9,290 nt of DNA from Bacteroidota bacterium (GCA_021812865.1 JAKAMP010000073.1:1-9290); one strand, 5' to 3'; counted from the stretch's first letter, positions 1-7,195 are shown. Notes: a model not told the origin generated them from the letters alone. A program made the numbers and translations.

Positions 1-50
1 ATGTATGCTAAAGTGGCAGCCTCTTTCATAATCCATTCGAAAATACCCAT
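1..50 (-). CDS. possible 5' end of a divergent gene, cut by the window edge
   Basis: Read on the minus strand, an ATG at 50-48 opens a frame with no stop down to base 1, giving MGIFEWIMKEAATLAY. The composition is protein-like and the arrangement, divergent from truA, would account for the 130 bases before truA. Sixteen codons are far too few to name a family, and an open frame of this length is common by chance. No clear promoter was found for it. An equally open plus-strand frame covers the same bases and runs into truA, so this call is tentative. Confidence 0.25.
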   Translation of the reverse strand, partial: MGIFEWIMKEAATLAY

Positions 51-169
51 ATTAAAAATACCAAATTATTACTCAATAAATCAGGATAAATATGCGACAG
101 GGAATGAAGAAAACATAATGATTCCTGACCATGGCAGCACTGGCATGATGGAGCCAAATCAAAAATGCT

Positions 170-177
170 TAGTTTTG
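170..177 (+). promoter_or_regulatory. TAnnTTTG -7 box, truA
   Basis: TAGTTTTG matches the Bacteroidota sigma-ABfr -7 consensus TAnnTTTG exactly. No TTTG -33 box is seen at the usual 19-20 bp distance upstream. Transcription would be expected to start about 5-7 bases downstream, essentially at the annotated truA ATG (182). The transcript would then be leaderless, or translation starts a little further in. The same nine bases, TAGTTTTGC, recur before the TPR gene at 1810. Confidence 0.4.
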
Positions 178-181
178 CTAA

Positions 182-952
182 ATGATCACGGACTCATTGG
201 AAAGCAGGTACTTCATACAACTCTCCTATAGGGGCACCCAATATCATGGTTGGCAGGTTCAGCCGAATGCTCCATCCATACAACAGGTTCTTAACGAAAA
301 ACTTACGGTTTTGCTTGGGCATGAGGTGGAGACGGTTGGCGCGGGGCGCACGGACACCGGAGTTCATGCCAAATGTTTTTTTGCCCATTTTGATGGTCAA
401 GAAATGAAACCAGAATTTGTAAAAGATCTGGTTCATCGTATGAATGCCATCCTTCCAAAGGATATTTCGGTATATGACGTCATAAAAGTCAGGCCCGACG
501 CACATGCCCGGTTCAGCGCTCTTTCCCGTACTTATGAATACCATATTCATATTCTTAAAGATCCTTTCCTTGAAGGACTTTCGCTTTATTATTACCGGAA
601 ACCCGACATAGATATAATGAACACTGCATGCCGTCTGATCCGAGGTGAAAAGGACTTCAAATCGTTCAGTAAGTGCCACACTGATACGAAGACAACTATT
701 TGTAAAGTATACCAGGCAGAATGGGAACAAGATGGGCCTATCATAAAGTTTACCATCAGGGCAGACCGCTTTCTGAGAAATATGGTCCGGTCAATTGTGG
801 GAACCATGCTTGATGTTGGGACGCAAAAAACCAGTTTGTCTGAACTGGAATGGATTATTCAATCATGTAACCGTCAGAAAGCAGGGCAATCTGTGCCGGC
901 TCATGGTTTATACCTGACTGCAATAGAATATCCTGACAATATTTTTTTTTAA
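182..952 (+). CDS. truA: tRNA pseudouridine synthase A
   Basis: TruA isomerises uridines 38, 39 and 40 of the tRNA anticodon arm to pseudouridine and acts in the cytoplasm. The 256-residue product is of normal length for the family. Visible signatures are YHGWQ near residues 21-25, the catalytic motif GRTDTGVHA at 55-63 (nucleophile Asp58), the segment SALSRTYEYHI around 128-138, and the C-terminal FLRNMVRSIVGTM with its conserved RNMVR core. The first residues MITDSLE lie upstream of the usual family start, which is close to RYFIQL. A -7 promoter box ends only five bases before the ATG at 182, so the true start may be the TTG at 197, giving an N-terminus of MESRYFIQL, or the mRNA may be leaderless. 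It appears monocistronic: about 124 bases separate it from the next start. Identification is secure; the start is less so. Confidence 0.96.
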   Translation: MITDSLESRYFIQLSYRGTQYHGWQVQPNAPSIQQVLNEKLTVLLGHEVETVGAGRTDTGVHAKCFFAHFDGQEMKPEFVKDLVHRMNAILPKDISVYDVIKVRPDAHARFSALSRTYEYHIHILKDPFLEGLSLYYYRKPDIDIMNTACRLIRGEKDFKSFSKCHTDTKTTICKVYQAEWEQDGPIIKFTIRADRFLRNMVRSIVGTMLDVGTQKTSLSELEWIIQSCNRQKAGQSVPAHGLYLTAIEYPDNIFF

Positions 953-1018
953 TTTTTCGAAACGTATTTAAAAGATGTACGTATTTTTATGTTGGATGAA
1001 CAATATGTCAATTAAATG

Positions 1019-1049
1019 GTTGATTTTATAAAATAAATAATATATTTTG
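1019..1049 (+). promoter_or_regulatory. weak promoter candidate, YfiR-like gene
   Basis: GTTG at 1019-1022 could serve as a -33 box and the run TATATTTTG at 1041-1049 as an imperfect -7 box (one base more or one fewer than TAnnTTTG, depending on alignment). Spacing is 18-20 bp. The predicted start near 1055 would leave a 20-25 nt leader before the ATG at 1077, similar to the leaders inferred for ffh and argS. The region is AT-rich, so a chance match is quite possible. Confidence 0.3.
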
Positions 1050-1076
1050 TCAAAATTATTTAAAATCGTCAGCACC

Positions 1077-1583
1077 ATGAAAAAACTTGCAGCTTTGATG
1101 ATCATTCTGACCCTGGGGATATCGGTATATTCACAGACAGACATTCCAAAGGCGCAGTCGATGTTTATTTATAATTTTTGTCGTTTTGTTGAGTGGCCGC
1201 AGTCGGCCGGCACCCAATTTGTCATTGGCGTTCTGGGAGGGAATGATATGGTGTCGGCCCTGACCGATTATACGGCTGGCAAGCTGGTGGGCATGAAACC
1301 TATTGCAGTAAAACAATACAAAAGCCCAGCAAATGTTGATAACTGCCAGATATTATTTGTGGCCTATGGAAAATGTGGGGCTATGAAAGAAATAGTTGAA
1401 AAGGTAGGAAGTAATCCCACCCTGATTGTTGCAGAGAAGAGATCGGCCCTTGCAGAGGGCGCCGGCATCACTTTCGTTCTAATGGACGACAAGTTGAAAT
1501 TTGAACTCAATAAAGCCAATGCAACCAAAAATGGGCTTAAGCTAAATACCAAACTCGAAGAAATGGCATACAATTCCAAGTAA
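1077..1583 (+). CDS. secreted YfiR-like (DUF4154) protein
   Basis: A 168-residue protein with a signal peptide: positive MKK, a hydrophobic stretch to about residue 17, and a likely signal peptidase I cut near VYS-QTD, so the mature form should be periplasmic. The rest fits the YfiR/DUF4154 pattern: IYNFCRFVEWP at 31-41, FVIGVLGG at 48-55, CQILFVAYG at 90-98, TLIVAE at 115-120, GAGITFVLMDDKLKFELN at 128-145 and LKLNTKLEEMA at 154-164. In Pseudomonas, YfiR is a periplasmic repressor of the diguanylate cyclase YfiN; most other members are uncharacterised. Cysteines are at 35, 90 and 100, so a disulfide is possible. The frame is open from a TTG at 1047, but the ATG at 1077 gives a clean signal peptide and is preferred. 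The gene stands alone, with a terminator 25 bases after the stop, and no kinase, cyclase or TonB partner is in the window. Family call is fairly firm; function is unknown. Confidence 0.8.
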   Translation: MKKLAALMIILTLGISVYSQTDIPKAQSMFIYNFCRFVEWPQSAGTQFVIGVLGGNDMVSALTDYTAGKLVGMKPIAVKQYKSPANVDNCQILFVAYGKCGAMKEIVEKVGSNPTLIVAEKRSALAEGAGITFVLMDDKLKFELNKANATKNGLKLNTKLEEMAYNSK

Positions 1584-1607
1584 AGGAATTAATTTTAAAA
1601 TTTGTTC

Positions 1608-1644
1608 ATGTGCCGGCTAATGTTACCCGGCACATTTTCTTTTT
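1608..1644 (+). terminator. intrinsic terminator after YfiR-like gene
   Basis: A perfect 9-bp stem, ATGTGCCGG (1608-1616) with CCGGCACAT (1627-1635), encloses a 10-base loop and is followed by TTTCTTTTT. It lies 25 bases after the stop of the YfiR-like gene and should separate that gene from the TPR operon. A second, weaker candidate follows at 1670-1690 (5-bp stem AGGTT/AACCT, then TTTTT). Confidence 0.85.
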
Positions 1645-1809
1645 CAGCCTGTCAACAAAAAAGCATGGTAGGTTACGGGCAAACCTTTTTGTTTCATTTT
1701 CAGGACTATTGCTCAACCTCACAAAGACAGGAATACCATCACTACTCTCGGAGCCACAAGTAGTTAGGCAACGCCTCCATCGAACCTGGATAAATGCGCA
1801 AATTATTAG

Positions 1810-1817
1810 TAGTTTTG
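1810..1817 (+). promoter_or_regulatory. TAnnTTTG -7 box, TPR-comA-aroE operon
   Basis: TAGTTTTG is an exact TAnnTTTG match. The predicted start of transcription near 1823 falls inside the longest reading of the TPR gene and just before its ATGs at 1836 and 1857, so it argues against the upstream ATG at 1794. No good -33 TTTG is present at the expected distance. The upstream stretch 1645-1809 holds no convincing gene. Confidence 0.45.
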
Positions 1818-1835
1818 CAAAATAAGATTGAACCG

Positions 1836-3254
1836 ATGAGCGAGGAAAGGGAACCAATGTTCGATGATAATGACATTGCCGATTCTGTGAAGAGATTTGA
1901 GCAGATGATCAGGAATAATGCCAATGCATACTTTGATGTGCATGAGTTTGAGAATATTATTGATTACTATATAGACATCAATCGTTTCAACGATGCACTG
2001 AAGGCCAGTGAGATAGCGCTTGAGCAGCATCCCAATGCAGGGCCCATTCATATCAAGCGGATTCAGGTGTTGATCAATAAAGGAGAACCCGTTCAGGCGC
2101 TGAAACTATTGGCGCAAATTGAGCAGATTGAGTCCAGCAATTCTGATTTTTACATTCTCAAAGGAACCGCTCTTGCCCAGATGAACAAAACAAAGGATGC
2201 AGTGAGATTCTTTGACATGGCGCTTCAGTTGACTTACGAAAATAAGGATGACGTACTCTACGACATAGCCCTCACTTTTGAACACCTAAGCAATTACAAG
2301 ACCGCTTTGCTTTACCTGAAGCAGGCCAATGAGACCAACTCCCGGAATCTCTCGGTACTCTATGATCTGGCCTATTGTTACGAAAAGCTCGAAGAGGATG
2401 ATAAATGCATTGCGTATTACGAAAAATACCTCGACATTGAGCCATTCTCGGAAAACGTTTGGTACAACCTGGGAACTGTTTACCAGCGAAAGGAAAACTA
2501 TGAAAAAGCCATCGAGGCATATGATTTTGCCCTGGCGATCAATGAAAAATACAGTTCAGCCTACTTCAACAAGGCCAATGCACTGGCCAGCAGCGGTTCC
2601 TATTCCAATGCAATTACCGTTTTCAATGAGTTTTTGTATCATGAACCGGAAAACCTGGACGCCTTATATTATATAGGTGAAAGTTTTGAACGGCTTCACC
2701 AGTATGAGCATGCCCAGCATTATTACCAGAAAGTGCTTGATGCAGAGCCCGAGTATGCCGATGCCTGGTTTGGGCTTGGCGTGGTGAGTTACCACAAGGA
2801 AGAGTATAAGGAATCGATCAAGTATATCAAAAAGGCCATCCACATTGACTCATTTAATGGGGAATACTGGTACAGCCTTGGAAACGCCCACATGAAATCA
2901 TACGAAAATATCCTGGCTGCAAAAGCATTCAGGAAAGCTATAGAAATTGATCCTTACGATTTTGAAAGCTGGCTAAGCCTGGCTGACCTGATCATGAAAC
3001 AAAATAAGCTGTTGGAAGCCATCAGTCTGCTGAACGAAGCCTATCATTATAATTTTGATATTGCACAGGTCAATTACAGGCTTGCTGCCTATCATTTCAT
3101 AAATAAAAACCAGGAACTGGGAAGTAAATTCCTGGAAAAACCCCTGGGTCAGGATTTTCACGCTCATCATGAAATGCTGACGGGCTACCCTGAAGCCTCC
3201 GAAAATGAAACGATCAGGCAATTGATCAACAAATACAAACGACAAAAACCCTAA
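1836..3254 (+). CDS. tetratricopeptide (TPR) repeat protein
   Basis: A 472-residue protein built almost wholly from about eleven TPR-like helix pairs of roughly 34 residues between residues 38 and 420. The clearest is 207-240, with WYNLGTVYQ, Y-EKAIEAYDFAL and AINEKY; others start near 173, 241, 275, 309, 343 and 377. There is no signal peptide, membrane segment or enzyme domain, so it is probably a cytoplasmic protein-binding scaffold; the partner is unknown. The frame opens at an ATG at 1794, but a promoter-like TAGTTTTG at 1810 implies that translation starts at 1836 (MSEEREPMFDDND) or 1857 (MFDDNDIADSV). The start at 1857 has GAGGAAAGGG upstream, which is unusual here. Its stop is two bases before the comA-like start, so the two are surely co-transcribed and probably translationally coupled. 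The TPR architecture is certain; its specific role is not. Confidence 0.88.
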   Translation: MSEEREPMFDDNDIADSVKRFEQMIRNNANAYFDVHEFENIIDYYIDINRFNDALKASEIALEQHPNAGPIHIKRIQVLINKGEPVQALKLLAQIEQIESSNSDFYILKGTALAQMNKTKDAVRFFDMALQLTYENKDDVLYDIALTFEHLSNYKTALLYLKQANETNSRNLSVLYDLAYCYEKLEEDDKCIAYYEKYLDIEPFSENVWYNLGTVYQRKENYEKAIEAYDFALAINEKYSSAYFNKANALASSGSYSNAITVFNEFLYHEPENLDALYYIGESFERLHQYEHAQHYYQKVLDAEPEYADAWFGLGVVSYHKEEYKESIKYIKKAIHIDSFNGEYWYSLGNAHMKSYENILAAKAFRKAIEIDPYDFESWLSLADLIMKQNKLLEAISLLNEAYHYNFDIAQVNYRLAAYHFINKNQELGSKFLEKPLGQDFHAHHEMLTGYPEASENETIRQLINKYKRQKP

Positions 3255-3256
3255 AC

Positions 3257-4039
3257 ATGAATTTTGATCTTGACTTTCTACCTAAACGTACACAAAAACC
3301 AAGAACCGAAGGCCTTACCATGATGATGGACAAGGGCCTAAGTGCAAAAGAAGCAGAAAACTTCATCGATTCATCCGGAGAATATACCGACCTTGTAAAA
3401 TTCGGATTCGGCACAGCCATCATTGCCAAAGAACTGAAAAAAAAGATAAAAATTTACCAAGAAGGAAATTTGCGTCCCTATTTTGGAGGCACCCTGTTCG
3501 AACTGTTTTATATCCGCGGCCGTTTCGATGATTACCGCCGCCTGGTAAACAAATACAAGCTTGACCTTGTAGAGATTTCGGACGGATCGATGGCCATGGA
3601 CCATCATGATAAGCTGAAAGCCATAGAAATCATGGCAAAGGACGTTACTGTAATTTCCGAAGTAGGATCGAAAGTTAAGGGGGTGGAAATTCCGCCTGAC
3701 ACCTGGGTTGAAATGATGAAATCGGAAATAGAAGCCGGTTCATGGAAAGTAATCGCTGAAGCCAGGGAAAGCGGTACCATTGGAATTTACAATGAAGACG
3801 GATCGGCCAATAAAGAATTGATATGCGATATCATCAATCATATCAGCACGGACAAGGTATTATGGGAAGCGCCCAACAAAAGTCAGCAGGTGTATTTCAT
3901 CAAGCTTCTGGGTGCCAATGTAAACCTTGGGAATATTGCCACTCATGAGATTGTCTCGCTTGAAGCGCTAAGACTTGGTTTGCGTGGCGATACCTTCTTC
4001 GATTTCCTGCCTGAGAACCTGCAAGGGTTCAAACAATAA
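3257..4039 (+). CDS. comA: phosphosulfolactate synthase homologue (ComA family)
   Basis: In methanogens ComA joins sulfite to phosphoenolpyruvate to give (R)-2-phospho-3-sulfolactate, the first step of coenzyme M synthesis. The 260-residue product follows the family from end to end: GLTMMMDKGL at 19-28, LVKFGFGT at 46-53, PYFGGTLFE at 74-82, VEISDGS at 105-111, SEVGSK at 134-139, EARESG at 168-173, WEAPNKSQQ at 203-211, GANVNLGNI at 219-227 and SLEALRLGLRGDT at 234-246. All blocks expected in the (beta/alpha)8 barrel seem present, so it is probably active. It is middle gene of the TPR-comA-aroE operon (2-base and 11-base gaps). ComB phosphatase, ComC dehydrogenase and ComDE decarboxylase are not in the window, and bacteria of this group do not make coenzyme M. 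A role in making sulfolactate, or a precursor of cysteate for sulfonolipids, is inference. The symbol is by homology. Confidence 0.88.
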   Translation: MNFDLDFLPKRTQKPRTEGLTMMMDKGLSAKEAENFIDSSGEYTDLVKFGFGTAIIAKELKKKIKIYQEGNLRPYFGGTLFELFYIRGRFDDYRRLVNKYKLDLVEISDGSMAMDHHDKLKAIEIMAKDVTVISEVGSKVKGVEIPPDTWVEMMKSEIEAGSWKVIAEARESGTIGIYNEDGSANKELICDIINHISTDKVLWEAPNKSQQVYFIKLLGANVNLGNIATHEIVSLEALRLGLRGDTFFDFLPENLQGFKQ

Positions 4040-4050
4040 CTGATAATAAA

Positions 4051-4785
4051 ATGAGGTTGTTCGGGCTCATTGGCTTCCCCCTGGGACACTCTTTTTCCCG
4101 GGGCTTTTTCAATGAGAAATTTCTCAGGGAAGGCATTGATGCCCGTTATGAAAATTATCCGCTTTCAAATGCAGGACTGGTGAGAAGTCTTGTAAATGAA
4201 AATCCTGCCCTGGCAGGTCTTAATGTCACCATACCTTATAAGGAAGCGATCCTATCCTTTCTTGACGTGACAGATATTGAAGCCTCCCGCATAGGTGCAG
4301 TGAATACCATCGCCATCAGTCCGGAACGCAGGCTGAAAGGATATAATACCGATGTATACGGATTCAAAAAAAGCCTCGTTCCTCTTCTCCGGGAACAACA
4401 TACGAAAGCGTTAATTCTGGGTAGCGGAGGCGCTTCGAAAGCCGTACGATTCGCATTGGAAGAACTGGGCATTGAATACCGGCTTGTAAGTCGTAGCCCT
4501 TCGGGTGGGCATATGATCAGCTACCGTGACCTCCCCAGCCTTCTTTCCACATTCATGCTGATCATTAATACCACACCGGTGGGTATGTATCCTGCGATTG
4601 ATGCCTGTCCAGACTTGCCTTACGAGCTGATCGGGCCGGAACACCTGGCCTATGACCTGGTGTATAATCCTGAAATCACCCTTTTCATGAAGAAATGCCG
4701 AGAGCGGGGAGCAACCGTAAAAAACGGATTGGAAATGCTGCACCTTCAGGCAGAAGCAGCCTGGAAAATATGGAACGGAGAATGA
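4051..4785 (+). CDS. aroE: shikimate dehydrogenase
   Basis: AroE reduces 3-dehydroshikimate to shikimate with NADPH, the fourth step of chorismate synthesis, in the cytoplasm. The 244-residue protein has Ser14 and Ser16 in GHSFS (shikimate carboxylate), NVTIPYK at 58-64 with catalytic Lys64, Asn85 in GAVNT, and YNTDVYGF at 98-105 with catalytic Asp101. The nucleotide-binding loop is GSGGASK at 124-130, NTTPVGM lies at 173-179, and NGLEMLHLQA is near the C-terminus. The protein is shorter than the roughly 270-residue E. coli enzyme, as is common in Bacteroidota. It is the last gene of the operon, starting 11 bases after the comA-like stop. The other aro genes are elsewhere. The next gene, folD, converges on it with only 13 bases between stops and no clear terminator. 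Confidence 0.96.
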   Translation: MRLFGLIGFPLGHSFSRGFFNEKFLREGIDARYENYPLSNAGLVRSLVNENPALAGLNVTIPYKEAILSFLDVTDIEASRIGAVNTIAISPERRLKGYNTDVYGFKKSLVPLLREQHTKALILGSGGASKAVRFALEELGIEYRLVSRSPSGGHMISYRDLPSLLSTFMLIINTTPVGMYPAIDACPDLPYELIGPEHLAYDLVYNPEITLFMKKCRERGATVKNGLEMLHLQAEAAWKIWNGE

Positions 4786-4798
4786 GTAAACCGCATTT

Positions 4799-5680
4799 TC
4801 AGGAATAAATCTTCTTTCCTGCCGCAAGGAGTGTATTTTTCAGAAGGGCAATCCGGGTCATTGGGCCCACACCGCCGGGAACCGGTGTGATGAAGCTGCA
4901 TTTAGGGGCAACCTCATTGAAAGCAACGTCTCCCTTCAGCCGGTATCCCGATTTCGTATCGGTTGCTGGCACGCGGGTAGTTCCCACATCGATCACCACG
5001 GCACCTTCCTTCACCATATCGGCAGTGACAAACCCGGGTTTCCCCATAGCGGCTATGAGAATGTCGGCTTGTCTTGTGTATTCAGGGATATTGCGGGTAC
5101 GGCTATGACAAACCGTTACCGTGGCATCGCCGGGGTTAGCCTTGAGTGAAAGCAGGTTGGACAAGGGCCGGCCCACAATGTTGCTCCGGCCAATGATCAC
5201 GCAGTATGTACCTGTAATGTCAATATTGTACCGGGTAAGCAATTCGAGGATACCCATTGGAGTGGCCGAAATATATGCCGGAAGGCCAATAACCATCCGA
5301 CCGGTGTTGATGGGATGAAAACCGTCTACATCTTTTACAGGATTGATGGTTTCGATCACCTTCTGCTCGGAAATATGCGCCGGGAGAGGAAGCTGAACAA
5401 TCAGTCCATCTATATCGCCGTCCATGTTTATTTCGAGGATTTTTCCAAGGAGCTCAGCTTCTTTGACCTCAGCAGGATAGCGCACCAGAGTTGATTTGAA
5501 GCCAACCTGCTCGCAATCTTTAACCTTATGGGCAACATAGGTTTCGCTTCCTCCGTCGTTTCCAACCAGAATAGCCGCCAGGTGCGGTATCTTTCCATGC
5601 GCAGCCTTGATTTTCTTAACCTCTTCAGCAATTTCAACCTTTATTTCTTCCGAAATTTTTTTACCATCAATGAGTTGCAT
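4799..5680 (-). CDS. folD: bifunctional methylenetetrahydrofolate dehydrogenase / methenyl-THF cyclohydrolase
   Basis: FolD oxidises 5,10-methylene-THF to 5,10-methenyl-THF and hydrolyses this to 10-formyl-THF, feeding purine and formyl-Met-tRNA synthesis. The 293-residue protein is of usual length. Visible are Tyr48 and catalytic Lys52 in [12 protein letters not shown], Gln96 in [14 protein letters not shown] at 116-123, the NADP-binding signature GRSNIVGRP at 164-172, VIDVGT at 229-234, and the terminal [10 protein letters not shown] at 266-275. The start [10 protein letters not shown] is typical. The gene lies 85 bases downstream of ffh on the same strand. No TAnnTTTG box was found in that gap, so read-through from ffh is likely. 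A 6-bp inverted repeat over its stop (4800-4821) has no T-run on either strand. Confidence 0.97.
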   Translation of the reverse strand: MQLIDGKKISEEIKVEIAEEVKKIKAAHGKIPHLAAILVGNDGGSETYVAHKVKDCEQVGFKSTLVRYPAEVKEAELLGKILEINMDGDIDGLIVQLPLPAHISEQKVIETINPVKDVDGFHPINTGRMVIGLPAYISATPMGILELLTRYNIDITGTYCVIIGRSNIVGRPLSNLLSLKANPGDATVTVCHSRTRNIPEYTRQADILIAAMGKPGFVTADMVKEGAVVIDVGTTRVPATDTKSGYRLKGDVAFNEVAPKCSFITPVPGGVGPMTRIALLKNTLLAAGKKIYS

Positions 5681-5765
5681 AGCTTAAACGGTTATTAGAA
5701 AGAAATTACTGCAGATGATTCGGTACACTTGGCGCTACAGGAAGCTTACTCCTGAAATAGAAAAT

Positions 5766-7094
5766 TCATCTTTTTGGCATATTCTGTGCCATGCGGGCGA
5801 GATTTTTACCCCCGGCCACCATTTTCATCAGACGCCGGGTTTCATCAAATTGTTTGATCAGCTTGTTCACCTCCTGAATGTTGGTACCACTGCCGGCGGC
5901 AATCCTCTTCCTTCTGCCGCCATTGAGCACAGAAGGATTGGCTCGTTCTTCGGGTGTCATGGACTGAATGATGGCTTCGATACCTTTGAAAGCATTGTCG
6001 TCGATATCGACATCCTTTAAGGCTTTCCCAACCCCAGGGATCATGGAAGCAAGGTCTTTCACATTCCCCATTTTTTTGATCTGATGAATCTGGGAAAGAA
6101 AATCGTTGAAATTGAACTGGTCTTTTACCAGTTTTTTCTGGAGGCGGCGCGCTTCTTCAACATCATATTGTTCCTGTGCCTTTTCAACAAGAGAAACGAT
6201 ATCGCCCATTCCCAGGATACGGTCAGCCATACGCTCGGGATAGAACACATCGATGGCATCGAGTTTTTCACCGGTACTAACAAACTTGATGGGCTTATTC
6301 ACCACGGCGCGAATGGACAGGGCAGCACCGCCGCGGGTATCGCCATCGAACTTGGTAAGAACCACGCCATTGTAATCGAGCCGGTCGTTGAATTCTTTCG
6401 CTGTATTCACGGCGTCCTGACCAGTCATGGAGTCGACGACGAACAAAATTTCTGAAGGATCAAGAGCATCTTTGATGGATTTGATTTCCTTCATCATCTG
6501 TTCATCCACAGCAAGACGGCCTGCCGTATCGATTATCAGCGTGTCGTATCCGTGCAATTTGGCATGGCGAACAGCTTCAGATGCAATCTTCACCGGGTTA
6601 TTGTTGCCGGGTTCTGTATAAAAAGCCACTTCACCCTGCTCGGCAAGAATTCTAAGCTGTTCGATAGCGGCAGGCCTGTATACATCGCATGCAACCAGCA
6701 TGGGCATGCGTCCCCGTTTCTTTTTGAGGTGAGTGGAAAGTTTAGCGGCAAAGGTGGTTTTGCCTGACCCTTGCAAACCGGCCAACAGAATGATGGAAGG
6801 ATTACCTTTCATACTTACATCGGTCATGTTGCCGCCCATCAGGCTTACCAGCTCCTCATGAAGGATCTTGACCATCATCTGACCCGGCTTGATCGATTTC
6901 AGCACATCCTGTCCAATGGCCTTGTCCTTCACAGTATCGGTAAAGGATTTCGCTATTTTGTAGTTCACGTCGGCATCGAGCAGCGCCCGGCGAACCTCCT
7001 TCAGCGTTTCAGCCACATTGATCTCAGTAATCTTCCCTTCGCCCTTGATCAGTTTAAACGCCCGGTCAAGCTTATCTGTCAGGTTATCAAACAT
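5766..7094 (-). CDS. ffh: signal recognition particle protein Ffh (SRP54)
   Basis: Ffh is the GTPase subunit of the signal recognition particle. It binds signal peptides and 4.5S RNA and hands ribosomes to FtsY at the membrane. The 442-residue protein shows the N domain (1-95), then the G domain with P-loop GLQGSGKTT at 106-114, DVYRPAA at 137-143, DTAGR at 189-193, TKFDGD at 247-252 and STGEK at 273-277. The M domain follows from about 325, with MIPGVGK at 351-357, the RNA-contacting region GGRRKRIAAGSGT at 392-404 and methionine-rich helices near the end. The start MFDNLTDKLDRAF is standard. It lies 118 bases downstream of argS and has a promoter of its own (7124-7154), so it need not depend on argS transcription. 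All motifs are intact. Confidence 0.98.
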   Translation of the reverse strand: MFDNLTDKLDRAFKLIKGEGKITEINVAETLKEVRRALLDADVNYKIAKSFTDTVKDKAIGQDVLKSIKPGQMMVKILHEELVSLMGGNMTDVSMKGNPSIILLAGLQGSGKTTFAAKLSTHLKKKRGRMPMLVACDVYRPAAIEQLRILAEQGEVAFYTEPGNNNPVKIASEAVRHAKLHGYDTLIIDTAGRLAVDEQMMKEIKSIKDALDPSEILFVVDSMTGQDAVNTAKEFNDRLDYNGVVLTKFDGDTRGGAALSIRAVVNKPIKFVSTGEKLDAIDVFYPERMADRILGMGDIVSLVEKAQEQYDVEEARRLQKKLVKDQFNFNDFLSQIHQIKKMGNVKDLASMIPGVGKALKDVDIDDNAFKGIEAIIQSMTPEERANPSVLNGGRRKRIAAGSGTNIQEVNKLIKQFDETRRLMKMVAGGKNLARMAQNMPKR

Positions 7095-7123
7095 AGTATT
7101 TTTGCTAAAATTTCAACAGTTTG

Positions 7124-7154
7124 CAAAAATAATGAAATACTGCGGTAAATACAA
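7124..7154 (-). promoter_or_regulatory. ffh promoter, -7 and -33 boxes
   Basis: On the minus strand TATTTTTG (7131-7124) is an exact TAnnTTTG match, and 20 bases upstream of it lies TTG (7154-7152) as a -33 core. Transcription would begin near 7118, giving a leader of about 24 nt before the ffh ATG at 7094. Spacing and position both fit the Bacteroidota housekeeping promoter, making this the best-supported promoter in the window. Confidence 0.55.
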
Positions 7155-7195
7155 TTGCCAGGAAACCTGTCGTCAACATTCCTGAATAACTTCTT

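Noticed and set aside
1..231. Plus-strand 76-codon ORF overlapping the truA start
   Set aside because: It overlaps truA by 50 bases in another frame, starts at the window edge, shows no domain, and contains the truA -7 box.
194..730. 178-codon minus-strand ORF opposite truA
   Set aside because: It lies wholly antisense to a certain gene and its sequence resembles no family; long antisense frames are common opposite real genes.
962..990. Weak hairpin (ACGTA/TACGT) followed by TTTTT after truA, and the direct repeat ACGTATTT at 962 and 979
   Set aside because: The stem has only five AT-rich pairs in a low-complexity region; a terminator is possible but not supported.
1047..1076. TTG start ten codons upstream for the YfiR-like gene
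   Set aside because: It would put ten residues before a clean signal peptide starting at the ATG at 1077, and the TTG lies within the candidate promoter.
1606..1857. Overlapping short ORFs on both strands between the YfiR-like and TPR genes
   Set aside because: Both run through the terminator hairpin at 1608-1644 and show no protein-like character.
4800..4821. 6-bp inverted repeat CAGGAA/TTCCTG at the folD stop as a terminator
   Set aside because: The stem is short and neither strand has a T-run after it.
5681..5765. Separate promoter for folD
   Set aside because: No TAnnTTTG or -33 core was found on the minus strand in the gap, so co-transcription with ffh is the simpler reading.
6084..6455. 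123-codon plus-strand ORF opposite ffh, and a similar 120-codon frame at 8170-8532 opposite argS
   Set aside because: Both are antisense to fully intact housekeeping genes and have no recognisable domains.
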